Source: Hirsutella rhossiliensis
Lineage: Eukaryota; Ascomycota; Sordariomycetes; Hypocreales; Ophiocordycipitaceae
Direction of reading: 5' to 3'
Length of the DNA stretch: 64,000 bases
Assembly: GCF_020360975.1 (NCBI RefSeq)
Contig: NW_025408671.1
Coordinates: 186,001 to 250,000, forward strand
The notes below the pieces were generated by a model. It was given only the letters and a program-made list of their open reading frames with translations. It made no database searches and had not been told where the DNA came from. Shown here one piece after another: positions 20,271 to 31,126 of this stretch (the stretch's first letter is position 1; the number at the start of each line of letters is the position of its first letter). The position numbers and the translations under genes were made by a program.

Positions 20271-21193
20271 ATGCTGGGCTTATTGTCACGGCCCAACGCG
20301 TGCTATAGACTAATGCCTTGAGGAACGTAGTAACGAAAGGTTCTATTAGTTTCCCCTAGGGATAAAACGCCGTAACTAATATCTCCCCTACAAATGCTGC
20401 CCTTTAATTATTTACTAAATCTTACTTAAAAGAATTGCTACTTATATATATAGCTAGGATGCTATAACGAGGCGTTTAAAAGCTTAAGGGCTTTTAAGAG
20501 TAGCTAACTAGTAAACTAGCTAAGAAAGATATAAAAATAAAGGAAAAGTTAGTTTAGTTCTTTTTTAATGGGGCGAGTATACAGATAGCAATACATACAT
20601 GTACAATTAGCAATACTCTTGGGCTTTATGCTCCATTGCGTTGGCTGTGATAGTGGCGCCGTATTCGCCTCCTCTGCATAAGATAGAGAGATGCGCCGGT
20701 GCTACCGTAAGCAACGCTTCGATTATCAAACGTTGCCAATCACAGCTTGTAATGGTTGTAATAGTCAGTACGTTTAAGTTTGAGGGTATCCTGAGTATCA
20801 TGACCCACCTATCGTAAGCCTCACGAAGCGCGAAGTTATGACGGTGATCACGGTGAATCCCGGCATTCACCCTCCTGCAGGGAAGCGTAGACCTGCTGTA
20901 GTTTCCTAGCGAGGCTGACTCACGTGGGCAAAGGGTTATGTCTAACAATTTCGGTGCCTCCACTAGACCTTGTCTCGGACGTAAGAACGATGGACCGGAC
21001 TTAGACCCTAATATCCGACACCTCGACAACAAGTGATCATCTTATCCCAGCGGAGGAAAAAACGCCGAATTCTTCTCATGATGTCCCAGACCACTATGAA
21101 AGAATAACCAAGCTGCCGTCTGAAGCAAGCAAGCTCAGCTCCGCGGCTTGCAACATACAGTCCCTGAAAAACGTTCTTAAAGTCCGCATCGCA
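20271..21193. other. Intergenic region with AT-rich patch
   Basis: From about 20330 to 20600 the DNA is markedly AT-rich and dominated by TA-containing words (ctagctaag, ttaaaagc, tatatatagct). It looks like an old, RIP-like repeat remnant. The rest is the promoter side of the SDR gene. No coding frame is supported. Confidence 0.5.
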
Positions 21194-21722
21194 ATGGCAG
21201 ATATACCCAATAACATGTCCCCAGGGTCATTCACCACGCCAACTCGCCCGCTCACCTGGCTAATCACTGGATGCTCCTCGGGACTGGGACTAGCCATTGC
21301 GCGCCGTGCTCAGGCCGAGGGTCACTTTGTTATTGCCACGTCCCGTGATCCATCCAAAACCCCGGAGCTCGTCGCCGAGATAGAGCGTGATAACGGGAGC
21401 AAGGGCCGGTGGATCCAGCTCGACGCAACAGACACAAACAGCGGGGAGATTATCGAACGTCTGGAACGCGAAGGTCTCAAATGTGATATCCTGGTTAGCA
21501 ACGCAGGCAGCTCTGTTCACAACGTCGTTGAGGCTTTCACAGAGGAAGAAGTACGCCGCCAAATGGAAGTACTGTACTTTGGTCCCTTTCGACTGATCAG
21601 GGCGGCGATACCGCACATGCGACGCCGCCGGTTTGGCGTCATAGTCAACATCAGTAGTGGAGCGGCACTTGAGGGAAGGGAGAGCATGGGGACGTATGCG
21701 TCTGGAAAAGCTGCAACAGACG
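21194..21722 (+). CDS. Short-chain dehydrogenase/reductase, 5' exon (gene split by retrotransposon)
   Basis: First exon of an SDR. The Rossmann motif LITGCSSGLGLAIA (TGxxxGxG), the NAG motif (ILVSNAGSS) and the catalytic YASGK (YxxxK) are present, so the whole cofactor-binding and active-site part lies here. The exon ends at 21722 with a GTAAGT donor, phase 1. Reading through the donor gives a stop two codons later (GGT AAG TAA). The matching 3' exon is at 32873-33303. Together they would give 319 aa with a smooth junction. The former 100-bp intron now holds an 11-kb gypsy element. It probably reduces or oxidises a small carbonyl/alcohol with NAD(P)(H). Whether the gene still works depends on splicing the large intron. 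Confidence 0.88.
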
Positions 21723-21799
21723 GTAAGTAAAAGCATCATCGTATTGATCGCTCGTCCTCTATGCCTCACATTCTTCAGGGAGTAATGTGGTGCTGAGCA

Positions 21800-21804
21800 C
21801 TAAC
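21800..21804 (+). promoter_or_regulatory. Original branch-point motif of the SDR intron
   Basis: CTAAC ends at the first base of the 5-bp target duplication. In the uninterrupted intron its branch A would lie about 20 nt before the AG now at 32871-32872, a normal fungal distance. Confidence 0.65.
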
Positions 21805-21808
21805 TCTA
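21804..21808 (+). repeat. Target site duplication CTCTA, left copy
   Basis: CTCTA directly precedes the left LTR and is repeated directly after the right LTR at 32854-32858. This is the 5-bp staggered-cut signature of an LTR retrotransposon integrase. Confidence 0.95.
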
Positions 21809-22114
21809 TGATGCGTTTTTGCGTGTCCCTACGCACACTGGAGCGTTGGGCACGGCACCAAGCATCAAGGACACCGGCTGCCGCACGCACAGCCATGTGA
21901 ACAGGCAGCCGTGTGAACAGGCAGCCGTGTGAAACAGGCAGCCGTGTGAAACAGGCAGCCGTGTGAACAGGCATCGGTATGTGGCTGCCTTGTAAACCGG
22001 CCGGATCGCCTAGATAGTCCGACCTGGCTGCCTCCTACATAAGGATGAGGCAGTCATAGCTTAGTTGGAGAAACAACGATCCCACTTCATCTCATCCATA
22101 TGCAAAATGCATCA
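21809..22114 (+). repeat. Gypsy 5' LTR (306 bp)
   Basis: Starts TGATGCG, ends GCATCA, giving short inverted ends. It contains a 77-bp block (21901-21977) of four to five tandem 16-18-bp units around GGCAGCCGTGTGA. I see no difference from the 3' LTR. Confidence 0.95.
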
Positions 22115-22117
22115 GAT

Positions 22118-22131
22118 TGGTAGCAATTCCT
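22118..22131 (+). other. Candidate primer binding site
   Basis: TGGTAGCAATTCCT begins 3 nt after the 5' LTR. TGG is required to pair with a tRNA CCA end, and TGGTAGC would pair with a tRNA ending GCTACCA. The priming tRNA is not settled. Confidence 0.45.
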
Positions 22132-22549
22132 ACCCTTTGCTTTGATTAGCACCAGTGAGCCATTGTGTAAGCCTCACACCATAGCTCAAGTCTGCTTGGG
22201 CACCACACGTGAGCCGTTGACTCGGGCTCGCACCAAAAAACCACCAAAACAACCATCGTGACTTACATAAGTCGCCCCCACGAGCTTACCCAAGCTCACC
22301 ACCCCACGAGCTTATCCCAAAGCTCATCAATCCTTGGCTTGCTAACCAGCTAACCTTGTGGTGCGACCGACACCCTTGACAGCTAGCAGCCAACATTTCT
22401 TCACCCTCGTGATAACGCTATAGGGTCAATACCGTTGCATTAAGGTGTCTTTCGCTCGTGACGACTTTGGTGATAGGAAGTTTTGCGAAAGCCCGTGTAA
22501 TCGTATATCACTATCGCAAGTGTCAGCTGGCAAGCAAACCGACCACACA

Positions 22550-24890
22550 ATGGCCAAACCGACCAACGAAGGAAGCTCGGTCAAGCAAGCTGACGATAGA
22601 AGCTCGCCACGCCCGGCTGAAGAAGATGATGGACCCCGGCTACCGGACGCAGTCCAGCAACGCCGCCCGAAGCGCAACAGAGTCTCTCTCAACCCCAAGG
22701 ACAATCATTCGCAATTGGCAGACCAATTACAGCAGCTCCCAGAAGCTCTCAACGCGTGGAAATGGTCCATCCGATTCCTCAAGCTGATGCGAGACAAATC
22801 TAAGGAAGCTCTCGATACCTTCACAGTCCGTGACAAGGAAGCATGTGAAGCCTTGGAAGATCTCCTTTCCACGTCTGTGCTCATCAAATCAGCCTACGCG
22901 AAGTATTGGCTGTACCACAAGCCGGCATCTCGGACCTCGAACATGTGCCTGCATGGAGAGCAGTGGTGGAAAAAGCCTATATTGTGCCGGAACCCACAGA
23001 GGACAACATGATGAAATTGATCTCGAAGATCACGCCCAAGGAAGTTGATTCGAGGTCAATGACATCAATTGGTATATCTTCCGGATGCCGACCAACAACT
23101 TCCCACGGAACAGCGAGGTATAAATTCTCAAGCTATGTTGCAGTCAACGGAACCCCCAAAGGCGCCAACTCAGTCACAATCACCTTCAGGCGTGAGGAAG
23201 CAGAAAGGAAGCCGGCATAGCCACCACAGCCGCCGCGACCGCCGCAGTCACCACAAGCATCGCAGATACCTACGACTAGATGATTCAAGCGACTCGGAAT
23301 CTTCTTCTTCCAGCAGCAGCAGCTCTGGAAGCAGCATTGGCATTGGATACGCTCACAGCCGCCGGAGCGCCTCTCTACCACACAGACCTTTCAAACCTCT
23401 AGTGATGTGGAAGCTGTTGCCAAGAGGCTCAAACGTGACAACATGGGTGTTTTCAACCCCAATCACAAGGATCCTCATAAACAAGGCCTTGTGTCCCTCT
23501 CAAGCGGCAGCAATGTGTACACGGATGTATACCTCTTCTGCGAGCGCCTGCGAATGTACAAGGATCTCGACTCCTACGCCTTGTCGCAGCACTATATGTC
23601 TTTCCTTGCCGGCGGAGCTCTACAGTGGTTCATGAATGAACTTTCCATCGAGCAGAAGGATCGCCTTATGAAGTCATCAGTAGAGCGTTTCTGTAAAATG
23701 CTCATCAAGCGATTCCAACGCCCAGCAGCAGAGGTCTCCAAGGAATTACACGGCATTCCGTATACCGTGTCAATGTGGAATGCTGGTGAAGTCTCCTTGC
23801 CTCAATGGATTCAACGGAAAGTCTCCCTAGCAAGGCAAATCAACATCGAAAAGGACTACCAAATCATCCAAAGCATCCACCCTTGATTGCGGTCCAAATC
23901 GCTACTCACCTCTCTGTGCCCACTAAACGCACGCCAATTGACAAGTGGGTACGAGAAATCGAGGAACGCCGACCCTGATCTCCGCGGCATTGGAATTTCG
24001 CGGCAGATACGATGAACGCCCCCAAGGCCGTGACCGTGACCGCAACTACCAAAGTCGTGATCGTAGTAGTGATCGTGATCGCAGCTTTAGGAACGATAGC
24101 CGCGACCGCGACCGCAGCTATCAGCGAGATCACTACCAACGCGATCGAGGCCTTGACCGCAGAGACCGCAGCAACCCCAGCAGCGACTCACGGGCCAAGG
24201 AAAGGCGAGAGAACCGCCCCAAAGATCCTCAGCGCAATGAGCGAAGCGGCGGCTATGAGAAAAAGGTCCGCTTTGAGAAAAATTACCTTGCCAGCGAGGA
24301 CGAAAACAAGCAAGATGCTTCAGACAACAAGAAAACCGCCATTTCCGACGACGATGAAGCCAGTGATGTAGGATCAGACGCTTCTATCGAGGAATACTAC
24401 GTCTGTATGACCTCAACTCCTGAGAATCTTGGCCAACAAGGAAACCACCAATGCCGAAAGTGTAACCGCAAGTTCCTCCCGCAGTGTGTTATTTGAGCAC
24501 ACACAAGCACGCTGCTGTGTGTCTGCTCAACAGCTCCAGCAGGAGGCGACCCCAGCAAGACCTTCGTTATGTGGGAAATGCTACGCCCAATTTCCCTCAC
24601 GCAATGCACTCTTCAGGCACCTTCCTGGCTGCGTGTCACAGCCCAAGGCCCACTCAAATGGAGAGGCATATAAAGCCGTAGAGCAGCACAATCCAATTCC
24701 TCCCCAGAAAGCCCAGTATCTTTGGGAACAATCGCGAGCGCTATCGCAGGAAATCCTCGAGCCACAACCGCTCGAGCCGCCATCGCACGATGCCCTTTCG
24801 GCTACTCATATCTTCGCATCAAGATCAAGGCAGCTCCCACAGGACCAGAGACCGAGGTCTGTGCGGATTCCGGGTGGCAACCCCTGATTG
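22550..24890 (+). pseudogene. Gypsy gag region, frame broken
   Basis: Gag starts at MAKPTNEGSSV (22550). The product is spread over several frames: 22550-23011, about 22906-23220, 23069-about 23400, 23407-23886, 23945-24496 and 24429-24887. Visible in order are a charged N-terminus, a polyserine stretch (about 23300-23330), a core with WFMNELSIEQKDRLMKSSVE (about 23625), an Arg/Asp-rich RDRDR segment (about 24000-24200) and two Cys-based fingers. One finger is CRKCNRKF (about 24450). The other has C-x2-C followed by F, then H and C (CGKCYAQFPSRNALFRHLPGC is the local context, about 24570-24640) and looks closer to a C2H2/C2HC finger than to the usual CCHC knuckle. The shifts are small indels rather than C-to-T decay. 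Confidence 0.75.
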
Positions 24891-27783
24891 ACAGAAAGCT
24901 TCTCAAGAGCTTCGAGCACACCATTGAGAAGAAGCCTCCAACGCCAATTGCAGGCATCAGCGGCAGTGTCCGCTGCACAGACTGGGCACGTTCTCCTTCT
25001 ATGCAGAAGGAAAGAGGGCTGACGGTAGCAGCGCCGGCATAGCTAAATTCACCAGTTCCGCTTGGGTGACTACCGTGGAACCAGGAGCCTTGCTAGGCAA
25101 TGCCTTCCTCAAGCCGTATGTTGGAAACATCCACTACGACAAGGAAGTCGTTCAAATAGGCCTCCTTGACGACTTCGGTATCCCTTTTAACATCTATAAG
25201 CCTCATAAAGGGGTAGTCCGACGCGTTCAGGCCGTCAGAAAAACCATGGTCCCGGCAGGCAAGACAATGCTAGTCCCAGCTAGCTGGAAGGAAGTCCCTA
25301 AAGGCCGTTCCTTCGCTTTTCATTCCAATCATCCCTTGGCCGCTCATGCTCTCGTTGACCGAAACACTGTCCCAGCGGTCATGTTCACGAACACTACGAA
25401 CCAAGATATCATCGTGAACCGCAAACAGCGCCTAGGGCAGATCAAAGAATGCGAGGAATCGGGCTACTTCGCTGCAGCCTCATGGAAATCAGCTCTGACA
25501 GCTTTGACAATAGCCACAGCGGCCTTGGCCCCAACAACTTCTGCAATGACGATTGAAAGCGCTCCCCAGAGCCATACATCGTATGATCTTGCTATCAATA
25601 GCACCTTCCACCTCTCAGACGATGTTATCGCAATAGCTGACGGACTTTCACCCGGAGGAAGCCCTGTTCTAGCAGCAACCGCAGAATCAGTTTCAAGCTT
25701 ATCAGAAGCTTTGTACGCATACACAACAGCAGCCAGCAACGACAGCCAGCCTTGGTCAACAACAAGAAAGGAGCTCCACGTCACAAGCACCCAGCTGAGT
25801 GCAGCAGCAACAGCCGATACTCCTGACCTTGCCCTGAGACCCGAATTCCGTATCAAACGCACGTTCAACGCACGCCAGAGCTCCCAGAGGTGTGCACTGA
25901 CGACGGAATTCACATCTATGCGCAGAAAGGCAGCTTCGTGACCAAGATCAAAGCCCTTGTTGAAAAACACGCCAAACTATGGAAAGACTCGGGCACAGCT
26001 GAAGTCGAAGCAGGCCACGAGCTCACAGTTCCCCTTATCAAGGATTGGCACACGCACAAGGTGGCTCAACGCCCCTATCCTCAGGGATTACGAGACAAAC
26101 AGGTCATTGATGAAACCCATGACAAGCTCCACGCACAAGGACGTATGGAATACGTGCACGGACCAACCCCTTTTGCAGCCCCCGTCTTCGTTGTGTGGCG
26201 AACAGCCCGAGGAGAAACCAAGGGCAGGGTCGTCATCGATTTGCGAGCTCTTAATAAGGTCACCATGCCAGACAGCTATCCCTTGCCATTGCAAGAAGAC
26301 ATCATCCAAGAGCTTCGAGGCGCACAGTACATCACAGCAATCGACGCATCGTCCTTTACCACCAATTCCGAGTCAAACTCGAACATCGTGATCGTTTTAC
26401 CCTCACGAGCCATAGAGGACTGGAAAGACTGACTGTTGCACCAATTGGCTTCTGCAATAGCCCGGCCTACGCCCAGCGCTATATGGATCGAGTGCTTCGA
26501 CCATATAAGGGTTTTGCAGAGCGTTTATGGACGACGTTGTGATCTATTCGAAAACGGAAAAGGAGCACTTACAGCACCTTAGCAAGATCTTCCAGCTATT
26601 CGAGCGTTTTAACCTCACGATGTCGCCAAAGAAAAGCTGGATTGGGTATCCTCTGTGCAACTCCTTGGCTTCCGCGTTGATGCCTTTGGAATGAGCACAA
26701 CGGAACACAGGCTGGCAGCCTTTGCAAAGCTGGAATTTCCAGACCAGCTATCTGCGTTGGAAAGCTACATTGGAGCAACAGGCTACCTACGGCATCTCTT
26801 ACCGTATTATGGAGCCCTCATTGAGCCATTGCAGCACCGGAAAACTCAATTACTAGCCCAAGGACGAGAAATTGGCAAAATTCAGCAAGGTAACATCAAC
26901 AAACGCCGTGCCTTTGCGAGGAACACCAAATTCGAGCCTAGTGAAAAGGAGCGGTTGGCATTTGAAGCTATCCAAAAGGAAGTAGCCTCCGGCAGGATGA
27001 TCCACCATATGGACCCAAGCAGGCAACTGTTCTGTCAAGTTGACGGGTCCTTGCAACGAGGATTTGCCTGTACCTACTTCCACCTTAAAGAAGGTTACGA
27101 ATGGAAGCCTGGCCAAGCTATTTCCTCAACAGCGATGCAACCTATAGCTTTTCTCAGCCGCACCCTCACCAACGCAGAGAGATCATATGGTCCGTCGGAA
27201 TTAGAAGTGGCCTGCCTAGTCTGGGCTATCAAAAAAGATGCGCACAGTGGTCCAATCGTCAACGAAGCCCTTAATCGTGCTTACGGACCATTCAGCCACA
27301 CAGCAGATCGTCAATAAGACCTCCCTCGACACTTCAAGCACGGACAGAGCAAATAGACGGCTAGTAGTAGCCTCCATCTATCTCTCTCAGTACGAATTGC
27401 AGGTTGATCATCTTCCAGGGAAAATCAATTTCATCCCTGATGCCTTAAGCAGGCTGTCAGCCCCTGAGACCGACCAATTGATCGAGCGACAACGACCTGA
27501 CTACACAGCGCTTGACGATGTGCTCCTTGCGTCTGAGGCCATCATGGATCCAGCATACCGCATCAAATTCACAGAAGGCTATCAGGCTGATACCCATTAT
27601 CGCAAGATCCTTCAAATGATCCAGGACAGTGAGAACACGGTCAAAGCTTCTAGGGCCCCGGAAATCGCGAAAATCAAGCGCAGAGGAATTCCCTTTTTCG
27701 TGGACCAGGGTCTGTTATATCACGAAGGAAAAGATGGATATGTTCGTCTCTGCGTGCCCGCAAGCCTCACGCACGAATTGCAC
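24855..27783 (+). pseudogene. Gypsy pol: protease, reverse transcriptase, RNase H (frame broken)
   Basis: The protease active site reads VCADSG (about 24855) with LIDRKLL after it. The reverse transcriptase shows RVVIDLRALNK (about 26230), PLQEDII, a GFCNSPAYAQR segment (about 26450) and the FMDD catalytic motif (about 26525). RNase H has CQVDGS (about 27035), SELEVACLVWAIKK and LTDHSATQQIV. Single-base shifts relative to the family frame occur at about 26355 (T run), 26512 (T run), 26652 (TT) and 27231 (A6 where five A would keep frame). The frame then runs to the Crypton junction at 27783. The domain set and order are complete, so breakage is by point indels, not by large deletion. Confidence 0.82.
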
Positions 27784-30700
27784 AGGTCCCGGGGCCGGCT
27801 GACCGGTCATCCGGTAATCGGATTACCGCCCCGCCCCACGCAAAACCATGTCGTTTTCGAAGGCCCGGCCCTGCGGGGCTGGCGTTTTCTTAGTCGGATT
27901 ACCGCCATCGGACGGCAAAATCGAAGGTCCACGCCCGCGGGGCCCTGCGCGAGACCTTCGATTTCGGTCTCGCTCACGCGCGTTGCGCTCCACCTCCCTC
28001 CTCCCACCTCCCTCCTCCACCTCCTCCATTGCCACCGTCGCGACGGCGACCGCCTGCACCATGTCGAACGCGATAGAGGATCCCCGGGTCAGGGCGGCCA
28101 TTGAGCACTACCTGTTAGATCTGGAGAACACCCAGCCGAAGAATACGAAGCGAAATTATCGTCCCAAGCAGGAAGAATGGAAGGCAAGCCCGCATGCGCG
28201 CCCTGCAATCTTCATGTAGATCCATGCATTGACTGCCTCACAGGAGTGGTGTCAAGCCAACTGGCCTGCGATCCCGGACGTTTGGCCGGCCTCGGTACCA
28301 CAGGGCCAACAGCTACCGGGAGACCTGGTCGATGAAGGAAAGCTCTTGCTCTTCATGAAGGAGGTAGTGGCATCACGTCCTCCAAAGAAAGGAAAGAGGG
28401 TCGCCGATGAAAGAAAACGACACCTCGAGGCTCAGGAAGCCAAGAGGGCCGTGAAAAGACGCAGAGCACCATCAGGTAACAGATGTTGATCACGGGATGT
28501 GGTCGTCGGACTGAGCCAGCCCATCATACTAACACCCAGCTTCCCCCAGCAGATACCATCGTTGTAGGCGGCGGAGGTAGCGAATACGAGTCAGACTCCG
28601 ACTTGGAGTTGTATGAGTCCACGCTCAAACTACAGTATAATACTGTACGGGGCTACGTCTCGGCCATACAGAAGCTTTACGACGAGCAGAAGAGCCGGGA
28701 GTCAATCCTGCGGCCCGGCCACAGGAGTGGCACTGAAGGCGCTCAAACGCAGCATTCTTGCAACGACTTGGAGCCGGAAGAGGAAGGAATACATGGACAG
28801 GGAGTTGGAACTCTGAGAGATGTGTATGCGCCGGCGCAGATACCCGACCACACCAACGTGGCATGGTCCGAGAGAGAGAGATCGCCTGCGCCCTGAGGAC
28901 GCAGGTGGACTTTCTGCTCGGGAACCACATGCTGCTGCGGTCCGGCAACCGCCTGCCGATGGAGTTGGCAGACTGCTTTCCCTGGACTTACCCAACGAGG
29001 GCTTCAAGGCCCAGGGTATACCACGAAGGCGCTGGTTGTCGTGATGAACTGTGGGAAGACCAACCAGCACGGCCGCATGGAGTATGGATCTGCTTTGCGG
29101 CATCGAGATCCGCGATCTTGTCTCATCGGCGCCCTCGCGTTCTGGCTTTTCTGGCGCTGGCAGGTAGAAAAGGCGGAAAGGTTTCCGTCTTCCAAAGAAG
29201 CGAAGACTGGTATGAAACGAAGGTGCTCCGCCGATCGGCGAAGGAGCCTCAAGGTAAGCGTGATGGCATTCACCGGAATCCCATAACTCAGAGGTGCATC
29301 GACCCTTTCACTCACCGAATATACAGCTCCGTTGTCGGGCCAGACTGCCCGAGAATGGACGTCCAGGTTCTACAAGAAGGCCGGCATCAAGGTCTCCAAG
29401 GTCAGCCACGCGCCTAGAGTGGCCGCGACGCAAAACGCCGACATGGCCGGAGTGGATGAAGGCCAGGCATGTCATCTGCCCTAGGCAAGCCGCCAACCCC
29501 TGGCCTGGGCTGACCTGAACTATACAGATCCGCCGAGCCGGTCGTTGGAATAACGGAGACCAAATGACCGGCTGCTATCTGACTTCCTGCCTTTCGAATT
29601 CATGAGGGCCGTGGCCGACTTTGACCCTGAATGGTCGGGGTCTTATTTCGTGCCCGGCCACCGTGAGGCCGCCTGTGGTGCTACTCGTGCAGGTCTGGCC
29701 TCAACTCGACAAATGGAAAGAGGCCCACAGTAGCCCTTTCTCAGATCTCGGGGTGGAGCAGAACATGGCCGCCGGCGCCTTCTTGGAACTCCTGGAGTGG
29801 CTTCGAGAGGTGCTCCTGCAGGACGCTGTCTTCCTTCGCGAGTCCTACCCCGACCATCCTATCTTTCAGGATCCGGTCTTCTCTTGCCCTGAGTTTGAAG
29901 CGTTCGCCAGCAAAGTTCAAGACACATGCACACGGGACCACGAAGACAGCCATACCACGGTCATTCAAAAAGCGATCCCGGTGGTTGCGGAGAAGCTGCG
30001 CACAGTACTGACTCAACAGGTCGCAGCCGAGCAGTTAGCTGAGCGAAGACATCTAGACCTTTTGGGGGCTTCTTACGAACTATGCACAAAGTTGGATGAG
30101 TTTGCGCAGGCCACCTACACCGTCACCTTCAGCCCCGGCCAAGGTGCTGCAGGTCAACATGCGGAGATCGCGGGAGCTCATCAACAGAGGCGCCGCGCTC
30201 CACGAGAGACGGTCCTCAGGTCCGAGATAGGCCCTTCGCAAGCGGGCGGTCCGACATACGCTCCGCTCTCTAGAGCAGCAGCAGGGAATGGTGCAAGCGG
30301 GCCAGGGCAAGCCCCAGGGAAGAGCGCATGGCGAGCCGCCTGGGCCGCGCGAACCTCCGAGCTTCAAGCTCCCCGTTCTGTCAAATCTGTACAGGAGCTG
30401 CTGCGTCTCTGGCGGCAGGGCTGGGGCGAAATGCCTTCTGTGGATTCTCTTGAGCGAGACTGGGGTGCTCGATGGCGGCCATCTGCAGAGAAGAATTACC
30501 TTTCCACGCGCAAGATCATCGTCGATGAGGTTCGGAGGCGGGCCCAGTCGGACGGCTTAACTGAAGATATCGTGGCGAGGCAAATGGACGAAGAACGTGG
30601 ACCCAGCTCTTTGGATAAGTTGTTCAAGGCCATCCGAAAGGACAGGCAAGGCGAAAAAGGGACACAAACGTGCGTCGGGGCAATTCAACGTCGGTGGTAG

Positions 30701-31126
30701 CGAAAAGTCGATGGCGCAGTGATTTTGAACACCCGTCTGATAGAATGACGAGGACCTTGGCGGCGAAAGTGCCCCAGGCCGTCAGGGCTGCGTCGCTACA
30801 GTCAGCGGTAGTGGCCTGTAGACAGGGTATGCATCCGCTAAGCGCCGCTGTAGCTCCAGTGCGTCAAGGCTAGAAAATGCTTCAAATCACCGCAACCTCG
30901 CAACCGACAGGATGTAGGACCTTAGACAGGGTGCATTCTGATCGCACAAACGCAGGCTATCCAGTCGAACTGGTTTTCTCGTCGTCGGTCCCGGCTTTCG
31001 CGCTTTATGGCGCTCCGAAGATGACATCAACCCGGCAGAGGTGATGTCAAGGGCAAGCGGGTAATCGGCGGTAATCTGCGGGGTAATCCGCTGACCGCCC
31101 ACCAAAGCCGGACCTGTGACATCCAC
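27784..31126 (+). mobile_element. Crypton-type tyrosine-recombinase transposon nested in gypsy pol
   Basis: A 3343-bp insert interrupts the gypsy polyprotein between RNase H and integrase. Left and right junctions share the trinucleotide CAC (27781-27783 and 31124-31126). Joining the flanks at CAC keeps the pol frame exactly. There are no long inverted repeats, although CACAGGTCC at the left edge recurs inverted near the right edge (GGACCTGTG, 31110-31118). The ends carry repeated GGTAATC words (about 27810-27905 and 31060-31090). Inside is a tyrosine recombinase gene with a C-terminal GCR1_C-like DNA-binding domain, the hallmark of fungal Cryptons. Cryptons integrate by recombination and leave only short direct repeats, which fits. 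Confidence 0.85.
28061..30700 (+). pseudogene. Crypton tyrosine recombinase with GCR1_C domain
   Basis: Starts MSNAIEDPRVRAAIEHY at 28061. Proposed introns are 28184-28243 (GC donor), 28476-28549 (GT donor, TACTAAC branch), 29254-29326 (GT donor) and 29467-29527 (GC donor); each joins recognisable recombinase segments. The core-binding part includes YNTVRGYVSAIQKLY (about 28635-28680). The catalytic tyrosine-recombinase residues are visible: the first Arg in ALRHRDP (about 29092), H-x-x-R in SHAPRVAA (29404-29427), RRAGRWNN (about 29531) and the nucleophilic Tyr in MTGCYL (29576-29578). The C-terminal block SVQELLRLWRQGWGEMPSVD (about 30385-30444) and following SLERDWG...RW belong to the GCR1_C domain. 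Frameshifts near 28700-28760, 28800-28870 and 29600-29660 leave it non-functional as read. Confidence 0.75.

Noticed and set aside
9095..20300. Secondary-metabolite or carbohydrate gene cluster
   Set aside because: No backbone enzyme, transporter or pathway regulator is present; the genes look functionally unrelated.
21723..21778. Alternative short SDR intron ending at TTCTTCAG (21778)
   Set aside because: It joins exon 1 to the wrong frame for the LVKVLAKEVAEF segment; the acceptor at 32872 keeps the SDR frame.
21901..21977. Short regularly spaced repeats resembling a CRISPR array
   Set aside because: They are tandem units without spacers, inside an LTR of a eukaryotic retrotransposon.
27784..31126. 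Starship captain (DUF3435-type) element
   Set aside because: The recombinase has a GCR1_C domain, the element is only 3.3 kb and there is no cargo, which fits a Crypton.
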